From NCBI RefSeq assembly GCF_004115925.1, contig NZ_SDDX01000030.1, forward strand, positions 16,399-80,398: a stretch of DNA of 64,000 bases. The letters are read 5' to 3'. This DNA is from Lelliottia nimipressuralis (lineage in GTDB: Bacteria; Pseudomonadota; Gammaproteobacteria; Enterobacterales; Enterobacteriaceae). This document shows positions 49,292-59,459 of the stretch, piece by piece; positions within the stretch are counted from its first letter, which is position 1; each line of letters opens with the position of its first letter. Under the pieces are notes generated by a model. It was not told the origin of the DNA and did no database searches. It saw only the letters and a list, made by a program, of their open reading frames with translations. The position numbers and the translations under genes are program-made.

Positions 49292-50257
49292 ATGCGCATC
49301 GGACACTACCAGCTTAGAAATCGCCTGATCGCAGCCCCTATGGCAGGTATTACTGACCGGCCTTTCAGGACGCTGTGCTACGAGATGGGAGCAGGATTAA
49401 CCGTTTCCGAGATGATGTCGTCTAACCCGCAGGTTTGGGAAAGCGACAAGTCCCGTCTTCGGATGGTGCATATTGACGAGCCAGGTATTCGAACCGTGCA
49501 AATTGCCGGAAGCGATCCTGAAGAAATGGCGGAAGCCGCGCGTATTAACGTTGAAAGTGGCGCCCAAATTATTGATATCAATATGGGTTGCCCGGCAAAG
49601 AAGGTGAATCGCAAGCTGGCAGGTTCAGCTCTTCTGCAATACCCCGATCAGGTGAAGTCGATCTTGTTGGGGGTGGTTAACGCAGTGGACGTTCCCGTTA
49701 CGCTGAAAATTCGCACTGGTTGGGCGCCGGAACACCGTAACTGTGTAGAAATTGCCCAACTGGCCGAAGACTGTGGTATCCAGGCCCTGACCATTCATGG
49801 ACGCACTCGCGCCTGTTTGTTCAACGGCAATGCGGAATATGACAGCATTCGGGCAGTTAAGCAGAAAGTTTCCATTCCGATTATCGCGAATGGCGACATA
49901 ACTGACCCGCTTAAAGCCAGGGCTGTGCTCGACTATACAGGGGCAGATGCTCTGATGATAGGACGTGCGGCTCAGGGAAGACCCTGGATCTTTCGGGAAA
50001 TCCAGCATTATCTGGACACTGGAGAGTTGCTTGCTCCCCTGCCTCTGGCAGAGATTAAGCGCTTGCTTTGTTCGCATATTCGGGAACTGCATGACTTTTA
50101 CGGTCAGGCAAAAGGGTACCGAATTGCGCGTAAACACGTATCCTGGTATCTCCAGGAGCACGCTCCAAATGACCAGTTTCGGCGCACATTCAACGCCATA
50201 GAGGATGCCAGCGTACAGCTGGAGGCGTTGGAGGCATACTTCGAAAATTTTGCGTAA
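49292..50257 (+). CDS. dusB: tRNA-dihydrouridine synthase B
   Basis: This 321-residue FMN enzyme reduces specific uridines in the tRNA D-loop. An N-terminal TIM barrel with [12 protein letters not shown] (16-27) and the catalytic Cys in [11 protein letters not shown] (about residue 100) is followed by a helical tRNA-binding domain. The ribosome site is weak, and translation of dusB is reported to enhance fis translation in E. coli. fis begins 25 bases downstream. Confidence 0.97.
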   Translation: MRIGHYQLRNRLIAAPMAGITDRPFRTLCYEMGAGLTVSEMMSSNPQVWESDKSRLRMVHIDEPGIRTVQIAGSDPEEMAEAARINVESGAQIIDINMGCPAKKVNRKLAGSALLQYPDQVKSILLGVVNAVDVPVTLKIRTGWAPEHRNCVEIAQLAEDCGIQALTIHGRTRACLFNGNAEYDSIRAVKQKVSIPIIANGDITDPLKARAVLDYTGADALMIGRAAQGRPWIFREIQHYLDTGELLAPLPLAEIKRLLCSHIRELHDFYGQAKGYRIARKHVSWYLQEHAPNDQFRRTFNAIEDASVQLEALEAYFENFA

Positions 50258-50282
50258 ACAGAAATAAAGAGCTGACAGAACT

Positions 50283-50579
50283 ATGTTCGAACAACGCGTA
50301 AATTCTGACGTACTGACCGTTTCTACCGTTAACTCTCAGGATCAGGTAACTCAAAAACCCCTCCGTGACTCGGTAAAACAGGCACTGAAGAACTATTTTG
50401 CTCAACTGAATGGTCAAGATGTTAATGATCTGTATGAGCTGGTATTGGCTGAAGTTGAACAGCCACTGTTGGACATGGTGATGCAATACACCCGCGGTAA
50501 CCAAACCCGCGCAGCCCTGATGATGGGTATCAACCGTGGTACTCTTCGTAAGAAGCTGAAAAAGTACGGCATGAACTAA
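50283..50579 (+). CDS. fis: Nucleoid protein Fis
   Basis: This 98-residue homodimeric DNA-bending protein activates rRNA promoters and shapes the nucleoid. The N-terminal beta-hairpin arms (about 11-26) contact Hin-type recombinases, and the helix-turn-helix is at 74-95 ([20 protein letters not shown]). The sequence is identical or nearly so to E. coli Fis. A terminator follows at once. Confidence 0.99.
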
Positions 50580-50603
50580 TTTCGATTAGCTAAATGCTTG
50601 TTT

Positions 50604-50640
50604 AAAAAGGCGCTACTCGGCATGGGGATGCGCCTTTTTT
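50604..50640 (+). terminator. Terminator of dusB-fis
   Basis: A stem (aaaaaggcgc / gcgccttttt) with a 16-base loop follows the fis stop by about 25 bases and ends in six T. Confidence 0.88.
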
Positions 50641-50761
50641 ATTGCCGCAATTTGAACCGTCAAGGCTTTGTAAACCTTGCGTGACCCCGCTTTTAAACGC
50701 CCGCTTTTCGTGTATATTTCCCCCACCTCACTGGACCTCTTCCTGAACACGGAACGACACA

Positions 50762-50926
50762 ATGATTCGTAAATACTGGTGGCTGGTTGTCTTTGCTGTC
50801 ACGGTTTTCCTCTTTGATACACTGCTTATCCAGTGGATCGAATTGCTGAGCACCGAAACCGACAAGTGTCGCAATATGAATTCGGTGAATCCGCTTAAAC
50901 TGGTGAACTGCTCAGAGCTGGAATAA
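50762..50926 (+). CDS. yhdU: Small membrane protein YhdU
   Basis: This 54-residue protein starts MIRKYWWLVVFAVTVFLF and ends MNSVNPLKLVNCSELE. It has one N-terminal transmembrane helix (about 6-27) and a short tail with two cysteines. It closely matches E. coli YhdU (59 residues), which lies between yhdJ and acrS. A plausible ribosome site is weak (acggaacgac). Function is unknown. In this window yhdJ is missing, so yhdU directly follows fis. Confidence 0.85.
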   Translation: MIRKYWWLVVFAVTVFLFDTLLIQWIELLSTETDKCRNMNSVNPLKLVNCSELE

Positions 50927-51070
50927 GCTGCGAATATCATTAAAAAGCACCTTAACACCCATTAAAAACGGGGATTTAAATCCCTTTTCGTCATTCCGTT
51001 CCGGTGATAATGTCACTGCCCTTTCAGGCGCTTTCGCATAACCTCTCACTGAGAATGAGTTAAACCCACC

Positions 51071-53155
51071 ATGCTGGTTAGCCAATACAACCAAATCCTC
51101 GTTGTCGTCTCCTTCGTTGTTGCCATCCTTGCTGCCTATACCGCGCTCAACATGGCCGCGCGCGTTGCGGGCAGCCAGGGTATCGCTGCACGCGTGTGGC
51201 TGGCGGGCGGCGGCGTGGCGATGGGAATCGGCGTGTGGGCGATGCATTTCATTGGCATGCTGGCGATGGATCTCTCCATGCGCATGAGCTATAGCCCGAC
51301 GCTAACGGTGCTCTCAATGCTCATTGCTATCGGCTCGTCGATGTTTGCACTGTGGCTGGTCAGCGGCGAGCAGTTGCGGTTACGCCGTCTGCTGCCGGGC
51401 GCTTTAGTGATGGGCACTGGCATCGTCGCAATGCACTATACCGGTATGGCCGCTCTGGAAGTGACCCCGGGCATTATGTGGGACATGACCTGGATTGCGA
51501 TCTCAGTAGTGATTGCGCTTGTGGCCTCACTTGCGGCGCTGTGGCTGACCTTCCAGCTGCGCCATGAAGCCGCGCAGGTCGCGCTGATGCGCCTGGGCGC
51601 AGCGATAACGATGGGCATCGCCATCGCAGGTATGCACTACGCGGGGATGAAAGCGGCACAATTCCCGCTCTCCACTGAGATGCATCACCACGGAATAAAC
51701 GGCAGCTGGCTGGCCGTGCTGGTCAGCGTAGTTGCGCTCTCTATCCTTGGGATCACGTTGCTGGTGTCCATGCTCGATGCTCGCCTGCAGGCCCGAACCG
51801 CTCTGCTGGCCTCATCCCTGGCTGAAGCCAATCGTGAGCTGGCCCAACTGGCGCTTCACGATACGCTGACCCGTTTACCGAATCGCGTTTTGCTGGAAGA
51901 CCGTCTCGATCAGGCAATCAGCAAGGCCGACCGCGAAGGGACCCACTTCGCACTGATGTTTATGGACCTGGATGGCTTTAAAGCGGTGAACGATGCCTAT
52001 GGCCATGATACGGGCGATAAATTATTAGTCGCAGTCACCGAGCGGCTGCTGCTACCGCTTAAAGGCCAGTTCACCCTCGCCCGCATCGGCGGCGACGAGT
52101 TTGTTTTGCTCGCGGAAGTCGGTGGCCCCGATGATGCCGCTTCGCTTGCCAGTGCGCTGGTTCGCGCCATTGACAGCCCTTTCAATGTCGAACTTTACGA
52201 GCTGGTGGTGACCGTCAGTATCGGTATTGCGCTTTATCCTCACGACGGAAAATCCGATCGTGAGCTGATGTTCAACGCTGACGCGGCGATGTATCACACC
52301 AAACATATGGGCCGTAACGGTTATCACTTTTTCCAGCCGTCGATGAACACACTGGCGCAGACGCATTTACAGCTGATGAACGATCTGTGGCTGGCGATCG
52401 ATCGTGACGAGCTGCGCCTGCACTATCAGCCGAAATTCCACGCGCCGGCCGGGCCGATTCTGGGCTTTGAGGCCCTCCTGCGCTGGGAGCATCCGAAACA
52501 GGGGCTGCTGAGTCCCGACATGTTTCTGCCACTGGCCGAAAAGACCGGGCTTATCATCCCGATAGGTAACTGGGTGATCAACGAAGCCTGCCGTCAGTTG
52601 CGCGAGTGGCACCTTCAGGGGCATAAGGCGTGGTCGATGGCAGTCAATCTGTCTACACTTCAGTTCGAACAACCCACGCTGGTTAAAACCGTGCTCGACT
52701 GCCTGGCGCAGCACCATTTGCCGCCAGAATCACTGATTCTGGAAGTGACAGAAACCACCGCAATGCACAATCCGCAAGAGAGCGTCAGGATCTTAACGGA
52801 ACTGACGAATGCAGGCGTGAAGGCCTCTATCGATGATTTTGGTACCGGCTATTCGAGCCTGCTCTATCTGAAGCAGCTTCCCGCCTGCGAGCTGAAAATC
52901 GATCGTGCGTTTGTGAAAGATCTCAGCGGGAAAAGCGATGATGCCACTATCGTCTCCGCCATTGTCGCGCTGGCGAAAACGCTGAATCTGAAAGTGGTCG
53001 CTGAAGGCGTGGAAACGGAAGCCCAGCAGCAATTCCTCACCGAGCTTGGCTGTAATACGCTTCAGGGATATCTGTTAGGCAAACCTGTGACGGCGCAGAC
53101 CGTTGAGGAGCTGTGCAACAACCCCGATGAATTCAAAAACCACCTGCCTTCATGA
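51071..53155 (+). CDS. MHYT-GGDEF-EAL cyclic-di-GMP enzyme
   Basis: This 694-residue inner-membrane protein has an N-terminal MHYT sensor with seven or so helices and the motifs MHFIGM (58-63), MHYTGM (121-126) and MHYAGM (188-193), thought to bind a metal and sense a gas. GGDEF is intact at 340-344, but the inhibitory RxxD site is replaced by KGQF. The EAL domain has EALLR at 467-471, EVTETT near 558, DDFGTG at 588-593, KIDRAF and EGVETEAQ, so it should hydrolyse cyclic-di-GMP. Both activities are possible. It is absent from this place in E. coli K-12. Its stop overlaps that of the convergent acrS. Confidence 0.9.
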   Translation: MLVSQYNQILVVVSFVVAILAAYTALNMAARVAGSQGIAARVWLAGGGVAMGIGVWAMHFIGMLAMDLSMRMSYSPTLTVLSMLIAIGSSMFALWLVSGEQLRLRRLLPGALVMGTGIVAMHYTGMAALEVTPGIMWDMTWIAISVVIALVASLAALWLTFQLRHEAAQVALMRLGAAITMGIAIAGMHYAGMKAAQFPLSTEMHHHGINGSWLAVLVSVVALSILGITLLVSMLDARLQARTALLASSLAEANRELAQLALHDTLTRLPNRVLLEDRLDQAISKADREGTHFALMFMDLDGFKAVNDAYGHDTGDKLLVAVTERLLLPLKGQFTLARIGGDEFVLLAEVGGPDDAASLASALVRAIDSPFNVELYELVVTVSIGIALYPHDGKSDRELMFNADAAMYHTKHMGRNGYHFFQPSMNTLAQTHLQLMNDLWLAIDRDELRLHYQPKFHAPAGPILGFEALLRWEHPKQGLLSPDMFLPLAEKTGLIIPIGNWVINEACRQLREWHLQGHKAWSMAVNLSTLQFEQPTLVKTVLDCLAQHHLPPESLILEVTETTAMHNPQESVRILTELTNAGVKASIDDFGTGYSSLLYLKQLPACELKIDRAFVKDLSGKSDDATIVSAIVALAKTLNLKVVAEGVETEAQQQFLTELGCNTLQGYLLGKPVTAQTVEELCNNPDEFKNHLPS

Positions 53156-53797
53156 GGCAACAGAATAATTTTCCGGTAACGTGCGAGTCATATTGAGCGT
53201 CGCCAGAATATTATCCACCAGCGCCGGAGCTTGCTGGTAAAGATTGAAATTCTCACTGTTCATTAACCAGTTTTTAATTAATCCGCTAAAAAAACCATGA
53301 AAAACAATCAATGTCATATCGATATTTATAAGTGGAGAGATGATGCCATTCGCCATCCCTTTCTCCAGCAGCACGCGGACGTTTTCATAATTAAAACCAA
53401 TTCGCTGACGAATTTCGCACTCTGATGTCATTTCATTATTAAATTCACATTTGTGATACAGAATTTGTAAGAGTGCACGCTGTCGGGGGCTTCGAGAAAT
53501 ATATTGCAACGCCGCGACAAACTTTTCGCGTAGAACACATAAAGGGTCGTCATTCCCTGACAAGGAAAGTTGCTCATGAATTAAATCGCATAAAGGTATC
53601 TGTTGTTCCCAGATCGCATTGAAGATTTCCGCTTTGCTGGAGAAGTGCCAGTACACCGCACCACGGGTTACGCCTGCGGCATCTGCGATATCAGTCAGCG
53701 TAGTGCTCGCCACACCGCGCGTCGAAAACTGGGTAATGGCGGCTTCGATCAGCTGCTGTCTCGTTTTCTGTGCATCTTCTTTCGTTTTACGCGCCAT
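53150..53797 (-). CDS. acrS: TetR-family regulator of acrEF and acrAB
   Basis: This 215-residue TetR repressor has an N-terminal helix-turn-helix (about 25-60, STTLTDIADAAGVTRGAVYWHF) and an AcrR-type ligand domain. It is divergent from acrEF. E. coli AcrS represses acrAB. Its stop codon is shared, on the opposite strand, with the preceding GGDEF-EAL gene through TCATGA (53150-53155). Confidence 0.93.
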   Translation of the reverse strand: MARKTKEDAQKTRQQLIEAAITQFSTRGVASTTLTDIADAAGVTRGAVYWHFSSKAEIFNAIWEQQIPLCDLIHEQLSLSGNDDPLCVLREKFVAALQYISRSPRQRALLQILYHKCEFNNEMTSECEIRQRIGFNYENVRVLLEKGMANGIISPLINIDMTLIVFHGFFSGLIKNWLMNSENFNLYQQAPALVDNILATLNMTRTLPENYSVAS

Positions 53798-54186
53798 CGC
53801 CTCTTACCCATTACCTGAACAGTTTGCCACGTAACCAGAAATACCTCGTCGCGGAAGTATTCCCTAACGGGGGATTTTATTCTGATCAAAAAAAGTCAAT
53901 TGCGTTAATCAATAATTACAACGAATGATTTAAGATCATTAAATTCATAAACTATATAAGTAACGCTGGATGATATTTAAATCTGAGTGCTTCGCACCAT
54001 TACTATATCGTTGATTCGCCACGCCAGACTCTGGTTTTTATCTGAATAATCTGTTCGCCGCACTTATAAATTAAAAAGCATCAACGTACCTCATTATGAT
54101 GTGCGCTGGATTTCTGACTCTTTGCCCCGCGATCCTTTTCACAACCTCACGGCAAATATCAGTTTATTGTTTTTAAAGGAACAGTA
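53798..54186. promoter_or_regulatory. Divergent acrS-acrE control region
   Basis: This 389-base gap is much richer in A and T than its flanks, particularly 53870-54090. In E. coli acrEF is silenced by H-NS, which binds such DNA. The region must also hold the acrS and acrEF promoters and an AcrS operator, which I could not pinpoint. No gene was found. Confidence 0.45.
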
Positions 54187-55326
54187 ATGAAGAAACACTT
54201 CAGGCTTTTACCCTTATCCGGTTTTATTGTCTGCTCCGCACTGCTTGCTGGCTGTGATGGTTCTGATAATGCGCAGCAAGGCGCGCAGGTGCCCCAGGTC
54301 ACTGTCTTTGTCGTGAAAAGCGCGCCACTGTCAGTCACCACGGAGCTGCCAGGCCGCACGGATGCGTTTCGCGTCGCTGAAGTCCGCCCGCAGGTGAGCG
54401 GTATTATTCTGCGCCGTAACTTTGTCGAAGGCAGCGATGTGAAAGCGGGTGATTCCCTGTATCAGATCGATCCGGCGTCCTATCAGGCCGCCTATGACAG
54501 TGCGAAAGGCGAGCTGGTGAAAGCTGAAGCGGCGGCAAACATTGCCCATTTGACCGTGAAACGTTATGTCCCTCTGGTGGGCACACAATATGTCAGCCGA
54601 CAAGAGTATGACCAGGCAGTCGCCAACGCCAGACAGGCCGATGCCAGCGTAACGGCTGCGCAAGCGGGCGTCGAAACTGCACGTATCAATCTCGCCTATA
54701 CCAAAGTGTCATCCCCTATTAATGGACGAATTGGGAAATCCAGCGTCACCGAAGGCGCTCTGGTGACAAACGGCCAGGCTTCCGCACTGGCGACCGTGCA
54801 GCAACTCGATCCGATCTATGTGGATGTCAACCAGTCGAGCAATGACTTTATGCAGCTGAAGCAGTCCAGCCTGCAAAAAGGCGACGGCACCAGTAGCGTG
54901 CAGCTGTTGATGGAAAACGGTCAGCCTTACGCGGAGAAAGGTACGCTGCAGTTCTCTGATGTCACGGTGGACGAAAGCACCGGCTCTATTACCCTGCGTG
55001 CGGTTTTCCCGAATCCTAAACATATGCTGCTACCTGGCATGTTTGTGCGAGCCCGCATTGATGAAGGCGTCCAGCCGAATGCTATTCTCGTTCCACAGCA
55101 GGGTGTCACGCGTACTCCCCGTGGCGATGCAACCGTACTGGTCGTGAACGCCAAAGAACAGGTTGAAACGCGTAGCGTGGTGGCACCTCAGGCCATTGGC
55201 GATCGTTGGCTAATCACGAACGGGTTGAAGGAGGGCGATCGCGTCATCATCAGCGGCCTGCAAAAAGTGCATCCTGGGGCCACGGTAGTTGCCACGCCAG
55301 ATTCCGCCGCGACGAAAGCCAGTTAA
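54187..55326 (+). CDS. acrE: Multidrug efflux adaptor AcrE
   Basis: This 379-residue membrane fusion lipoprotein links AcrF to TolC. The lipobox LLAGC puts the lipidated Cys at residue 23. Then come the lipoyl, alpha-hairpin (about 95-165), beta-barrel and membrane-proximal domains of the AcrA family. It lies 11 bases upstream of acrF. Confidence 0.95.
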   Translation: MKKHFRLLPLSGFIVCSALLAGCDGSDNAQQGAQVPQVTVFVVKSAPLSVTTELPGRTDAFRVAEVRPQVSGIILRRNFVEGSDVKAGDSLYQIDPASYQAAYDSAKGELVKAEAAANIAHLTVKRYVPLVGTQYVSRQEYDQAVANARQADASVTAAQAGVETARINLAYTKVSSPINGRIGKSSVTEGALVTNGQASALATVQQLDPIYVDVNQSSNDFMQLKQSSLQKGDGTSSVQLLMENGQPYAEKGTLQFSDVTVDESTGSITLRAVFPNPKHMLLPGMFVRARIDEGVQPNAILVPQQGVTRTPRGDATVLVVNAKEQVETRSVVAPQAIGDRWLITNGLKEGDRVIISGLQKVHPGATVVATPDSAATKAS

Positions 55327-55337
55327 GGGAATAATCA

Positions 55338-58300
55338 ATGGCTAACTTCTTTATTCAAAGGCCGATTTTTGCCTGGGTACTTGCCATCATTCTGATGATT
55401 GCGGGTGGGCTGGCGATTCTCAAACTGCCCGTGGCTCAGTATCCCACGATTGCGCCACCCGCTGTTGCCGTCACAGCCGTTTACCCTGGTGCGGACGCAC
55501 AAACGGTGCAGGATACGGTGACGCAGGTTATCGAACAGAACATGAACGGTGTCGATAATCTGATGTACATGTCCTCCACCAGTGATTCCGCGGGAAACGT
55601 GACCATTACCCTGACCTTCCAGTCAGGCACCGATCCTGATATCGCGCAGGTACAGGTTCAGAACAAACTTCAGCTGGCGATGCCGCTGCTGCCGCAGGAA
55701 GTTCAGCAGCAAGGGATCGGCGTGAAAAAATCCAGCAGCAGCTTCCTTCTGGTCGCGGGTTTTGTGTCTGATAACAAAAACCTGACCCAGGATGATATTT
55801 CCGATTACGTTGCGTCTAACGTGAAAGACACCATCAGCCGAACTTCCGGTGTGGGCGATGTTCAGATGTTTGGCGCACAGTACGCGATGCGTATCTGGCT
55901 CGACAGCAATGCCCTGAATAAGTATCAGCTGACACCGCTGGATGTAATTAATCAGCTCAAAACCCAGAACAACCAGATTGCGGCCGGTCAGTTAGGCGGA
56001 ACGCCGTCGGTTCCGGGCCAGCAGCTTAACGCCTCCATCATTGCGCAAACGCGCCTGAAAACACCGGAAGAGTTTGGCAAAGTCACACTGAAAGTGAATC
56101 AGGACGGCTCAATGGTGCATTTGAAAGATGTGGCCCGTATTGAGCTTGGCGGCGAAAACTACAACATGGTGACCAAGATTAACGGCCAGGCGGCCACCGG
56201 TCTGGGCATCAAGCTGGCGACAGGCGCCAACGCGCTGGACACAGCCGCTGCCATTAAATCCAAACTGGCCGAACTGCAGGCCTTCTTCCCGCAGGGGCTG
56301 AAGGTTGTCTACCCTTACGACACCACGCCGTTCGTGACAATTTCGATTCATGAAGTGGTCAAAACCCTGTTCGAAGCGATTATCCTCGTCTTCCTGGTGA
56401 TGTATCTGTTCCTGCAAAACTTGCGCGCCACGCTCATCCCAACTATTGCCGTACCGGTCGTGTTGCTGGGTACCTTTGCGGTGTTGGGCGCATTTGGGTT
56501 TTCCATCAATACCCTGACAATGTTTGGCATGGTGCTGGCGATAGGTTTGCTGGTCGATGACGCCATCGTCGTCGTGGAAAACGTCGAACGTGTTATGGCG
56601 GAGGATAAGCTGCCGCCGAAAGAAGCAACGCAGAAGTCGATGGAGCAAATTCAGGGCGCGCTGGTTGGTATCGCGATGGTGCTTTCAGCGGTGTTCGTGC
56701 CGATGGCCTTCTTTGGCGGCTCCACCGGTGCTATCTATCGTCAGTTCTCCCTGACCATCGTTTCGGCAATGGCGCTTTCCGTCCTTGTTGCCTTGATCCT
56801 GACCCCTGCCCTCTGCGCCACGCTGCTGAAACCCGCAGCGGAAGAGCACCACGCGAAAGGCGGTTTCTTTGGCTGGTTCAATAACGTCTTCGATAAAAGC
56901 GTGGACCATTACAGCAACAGCGTGAGCGGCATTTTACGCAAAACCGGACGTTATCTGGTGGTTTATGTGCTGATTGTTGCTGGTATGGCGGTGTTGTTCC
57001 TACGTTTACCAACCTCCTTCTTACCCGACGAGGATCAGGGCGTATTCATGACCATGGTCCAGCTGCCCGCGGGTGCCACGCAAACCCGAACGCAGCAGAT
57101 CCTGGATCAGGTGCAGCAGTACTATCTGACCAAAGAGAAGGCCAACGTCGAATCGGTCTTTACGGTTAACGGTTTTAGCTACAGCGGCCAGGGGCAAAAC
57201 TCCGGCATGGCATTTATCAGCCTGAAACCGTGGGATGAACGCCCGGGGGCTGAAAACGGGGTCGCCGCGATTGTCGGTCGCGCATCTAAAGCCTTCAGTC
57301 ACATTAAGGATGGGATGGTCTACCCGTTCAACCTGCCTGCAATTATCGAACTGGGCACGGCTACCGGGTTTGACTTCGAACTTATCGATCAGGCAAACCT
57401 TGGGCATATCGAGCTGACAAAAGCACGTAATCAGCTGCTTGGTATGGCGAAAGAGCACCCAGACCTGCTCGAACGTGTGCGCCCTAACGGGCTGGAAGAT
57501 ACCCCGCAGTTCAAACTGGATGTGGACCAGGAGAAAGCGCAGGCGCTGGGGGTCAGTCTATCAGATATCAACCAGACGATTTCAACCGCGCTCGGTGGGA
57601 CTTATGTGAATGACTTTATCGATCATGGTCGTGTGAAGAAAGTCTATGCGCAGGCTGACGCTCCGTTCCGTATGTTGCCGGGTGATATCAATAACCTGTA
57701 CGTTCGCAGTATCAACGGCGAAATGGTGCCTTTCTCCTCGTTTAGCACGTCGCGCTGGATTTCAGGTTCACCGCGCCTTGAGCGCTACAACGGTATGCCT
57801 TCGATGGAAATTGTGGGTGAATCCGTGCGGGGTAAGAGCTCGGGAGAAGCGATGGCGATGATGGAAAGTATGGCGCAAAAACTGCCTTCCGGTATCGGTT
57901 ACGACTGGACGGGAATGTCATATCAGGAACGGCTCTCTGGCAATCAGGCACCTGCGCTATATGCCATTTCGCTGATTGTGGTGTTCCTGTGTCTGGCTGC
58001 GCTCTATGAGAGCTGGTCGATTCCGTTCTCCGTTATGCTGGTCGTGCCACTGGGAGTAATTGGTGCGCTGCTTGGCGCTTCGTTAAGCGGGCTGAACAAT
58101 GACGTCTATTTCCAGGTTGGGCTTCTCACCACCATCGGGCTCTCCGCGAAAAACGCCATTCTGATTGTAGAGTTCGCGAAAGACCTGATGGAGAAAGAAG
58201 GTAAAGGGGTTATCGAAGCCACCCTTGAGGCATCCCGTATGCGTTTGCGCCCCATCCTGATGACGTCACTGGCGTTTGTGCTCGGTGTACTGCCGCTGGT

Positions 58301-58448
58301 AATCAGCCGAGGCGCGGGCAGTGGCGCGCAAAATGCCGTGGGCACGGGGGTCATGGGCGGCATGCTCTCAGCAACGCTTCTGGCTATCTTCTTCGTTCCC
58401 GTATTTTTCGTGGTCGTCAGACGACGGTTTAATCGAATCAAGAAGTAA
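55338..58448 (+). CDS. acrF: RND multidrug efflux transporter AcrF
   Basis: This 1036-residue proton-driven pump of the HAE1 group has 12 transmembrane helices and two large periplasmic loops. The proton-relay residues are present: paired aspartates in [15 protein letters not shown] (about 405) and Lys in [14 protein letters not shown] (about 938). No truncation is seen. Its sequence is closer to AcrF than to AcrB by neighbourhood: acrS divergent and yhdV downstream. Confidence 0.96.
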   Translation: MANFFIQRPIFAWVLAIILMIAGGLAILKLPVAQYPTIAPPAVAVTAVYPGADAQTVQDTVTQVIEQNMNGVDNLMYMSSTSDSAGNVTITLTFQSGTDPDIAQVQVQNKLQLAMPLLPQEVQQQGIGVKKSSSSFLLVAGFVSDNKNLTQDDISDYVASNVKDTISRTSGVGDVQMFGAQYAMRIWLDSNALNKYQLTPLDVINQLKTQNNQIAAGQLGGTPSVPGQQLNASIIAQTRLKTPEEFGKVTLKVNQDGSMVHLKDVARIELGGENYNMVTKINGQAATGLGIKLATGANALDTAAAIKSKLAELQAFFPQGLKVVYPYDTTPFVTISIHEVVKTLFEAIILVFLVMYLFLQNLRATLIPTIAVPVVLLGTFAVLGAFGFSINTLTMFGMVLAIGLLVDDAIVVVENVERVMAEDKLPPKEATQKSMEQIQGALVGIAMVLSAVFVPMAFFGGSTGAIYRQFSLTIVSAMALSVLVALILTPALCATLLKPAAEEHHAKGGFFGWFNNVFDKSVDHYSNSVSGILRKTGRYLVVYVLIVAGMAVLFLRLPTSFLPDEDQGVFMTMVQLPAGATQTRTQQILDQVQQYYLTKEKANVESVFTVNGFSYSGQGQNSGMAFISLKPWDERPGAENGVAAIVGRASKAFSHIKDGMVYPFNLPAIIELGTATGFDFELIDQANLGHIELTKARNQLLGMAKEHPDLLERVRPNGLEDTPQFKLDVDQEKAQALGVSLSDINQTISTALGGTYVNDFIDHGRVKKVYAQADAPFRMLPGDINNLYVRSINGEMVPFSSFSTSRWISGSPRLERYNGMPSMEIVGESVRGKSSGEAMAMMESMAQKLPSGIGYDWTGMSYQERLSGNQAPALYAISLIVVFLCLAALYESWSIPFSVMLVVPLGVIGALLGASLSGLNNDVYFQVGLLTTIGLSAKNAILIVEFAKDLMEKEGKGVIEATLEASRMRLRPILMTSLAFVLGVLPLVISRGAGSGAQNAVGTGVMGGMLSATLLAIFFVPVFFVVVRRRFNRIKK

Positions 58449-58759
58449 AACAAAGATAAAGGCGTCATCCGGCGCCTTTTCTTATTCTTTTACACAGAAC
58501 ATTAGCACGCAAATTATCATTGTATTATTATGCCTGCGAATAATCGTTAACTTCCTCCCGGCGTAAAATCTATTATTCGTTCCATACTTACTCCATAAAT
58601 TCATGCCGTTCTGTTTTTTTCTCCATGATTTTTACAATCCACATAATTTGAGATTATTCACCCTGCTGTTGTGGATAGTTGAAGTGGTAAAATGACCATC
58701 AGCTCGATAAATACCCTATTGGTTTTATAGCGAGCCAGTTTTAATTCTGAGGTAACATC
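58449..58759 (+). other. Gap between acrF and yhdV
   Basis: This 311-base, AT-rich gap has the acrF terminator at its left end. The remainder presumably holds the yhdV promoter. I see no other feature. Confidence 0.5.
58459..58489 (+). terminator. Terminator of acrEF
   Basis: A seven-base-pair stem (aaaggcg / cgccttt) with an eight-base loop is followed by the T-rich tcttattctttt. Confidence 0.82.
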
Positions 58760-58981
58760 ATGAAAAGATTCATTTGCGTTGCAACTCTCGCTGCGCTTCT
58801 TGCCGGTTGTGCGCACGACTCTCCGTGTGTGCCGGTGTATGACGATCAGGGCCGTCTGGTTCATACCAACACCTGTATGAAGGGCACAACCCAGGATAAC
58901 TGGGAAACTGCAGGGGCAATCGCCGGTGGTGCCGCCGCTGTCGCTGGCCTGACGCTGGGTATCGTCGCATTAACGAAATAA
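58760..58981 (+). CDS. yhdV: Small lipoprotein YhdV
   Basis: This 73-residue lipoprotein has a signal peptide with lipobox LLAGC (Cys17) and a C-terminal glycine/alanine-rich hydrophobic stretch (about 50-71) that may form a membrane helix. Two pairs of extra cysteines are possible disulfides. It matches E. coli YhdV in place and type. The ATG follows GAGG. Function is unknown. Confidence 0.88.
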   Translation: MKRFICVATLAALLAGCAHDSPCVPVYDDQGRLVHTNTCMKGTTQDNWETAGAIAGGAAAVAGLTLGIVALTK

Positions 58982-58985
58982 TGCT

Positions 58986-59013
58986 TTCCTGCAGAAGCGC
59001 GGTGCTCCCGCGC
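58986..59013 (+). terminator. Terminator of yhdV
   Basis: A stem (aagcgcgg / ccgcgctt) with a four-base loop is followed by a short T run shortly after the yhdV stop. Confidence 0.75.
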
Positions 59014-59268
59014 TTTTGCTTCAAACCAGTGCATTGATCTCCTGATACGTTAAAAAAACTCCCCTTTTACAACTGCGTCTCATTATTAATATCTGATTCT
59101 TCTCACATCTTTTTTGTCGCGTCTTTTTAATTTCATTTCCCAGCGTGATACTTATCACAATTCAATTACATTAAATATCCTGCCAATATTCACGCCAGAA
59201 ACTACCATCCGGAATTAACTCACGAGCTAACAACTTTTGCTCTGATTTGTGGCGTAGGTTGTGATTTC

Positions 59269-59283
59269 GCACCATTTCGGGGC
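59269..59283 (+). promoter_or_regulatory. NtrC-like enhancer site
   Basis: GCACC-ATTTC-GGGGC matches the NtrC consensus GCACC-N5-GGTGC at nine of ten positions. It lies about 85 bases upstream of the sigma-54 promoter, a normal enhancer distance. A second, weaker candidate (GCTCT-N5-GTGGC) lies near 59239. Confidence 0.55.
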
Positions 59284-59356
59284 GCTCGATTTATTTATCC
59301 CTGTCTACACTCTGCATTATGCGTTCAATTCTCTCTTTTTCAGCCGAACGCAAAAC

Positions 59357-59372
59357 TGGCATTACGTTTGCT
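59357..59372 (+). promoter_or_regulatory. Sigma-54 promoter of yhdWXYZ
   Basis: TGGCAT-TACGT-TTGCT matches the sigma-54 consensus TGGCAC-N5-TTGCW with one mismatch and exact -24/-12 spacing. It lies about 90 bases upstream of yhdW. E. coli yhdWXYZ is known to belong to the NtrC regulon, which supports this reading. Confidence 0.8.
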
Positions 59373-59459
59373 TTATAAACGTCGGCCAACGCCACAGACA
59401 GGTAAAAGCGTTTTAAAACGACTTTCTATAACGATAAATTTCGCCACACAGGATGCATT

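Larger units (their letters stand above)
58982..59459 (+). promoter_or_regulatory. Control region upstream of yhdWXYZ
   Basis: This 478-base gap has the yhdV terminator at its left, then an AT-rich stretch, an NtrC-like site at 59269-59283 and a sigma-54 promoter at 59357-59372. The layout is that of a nitrogen-limitation promoter. Confidence 0.65.
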
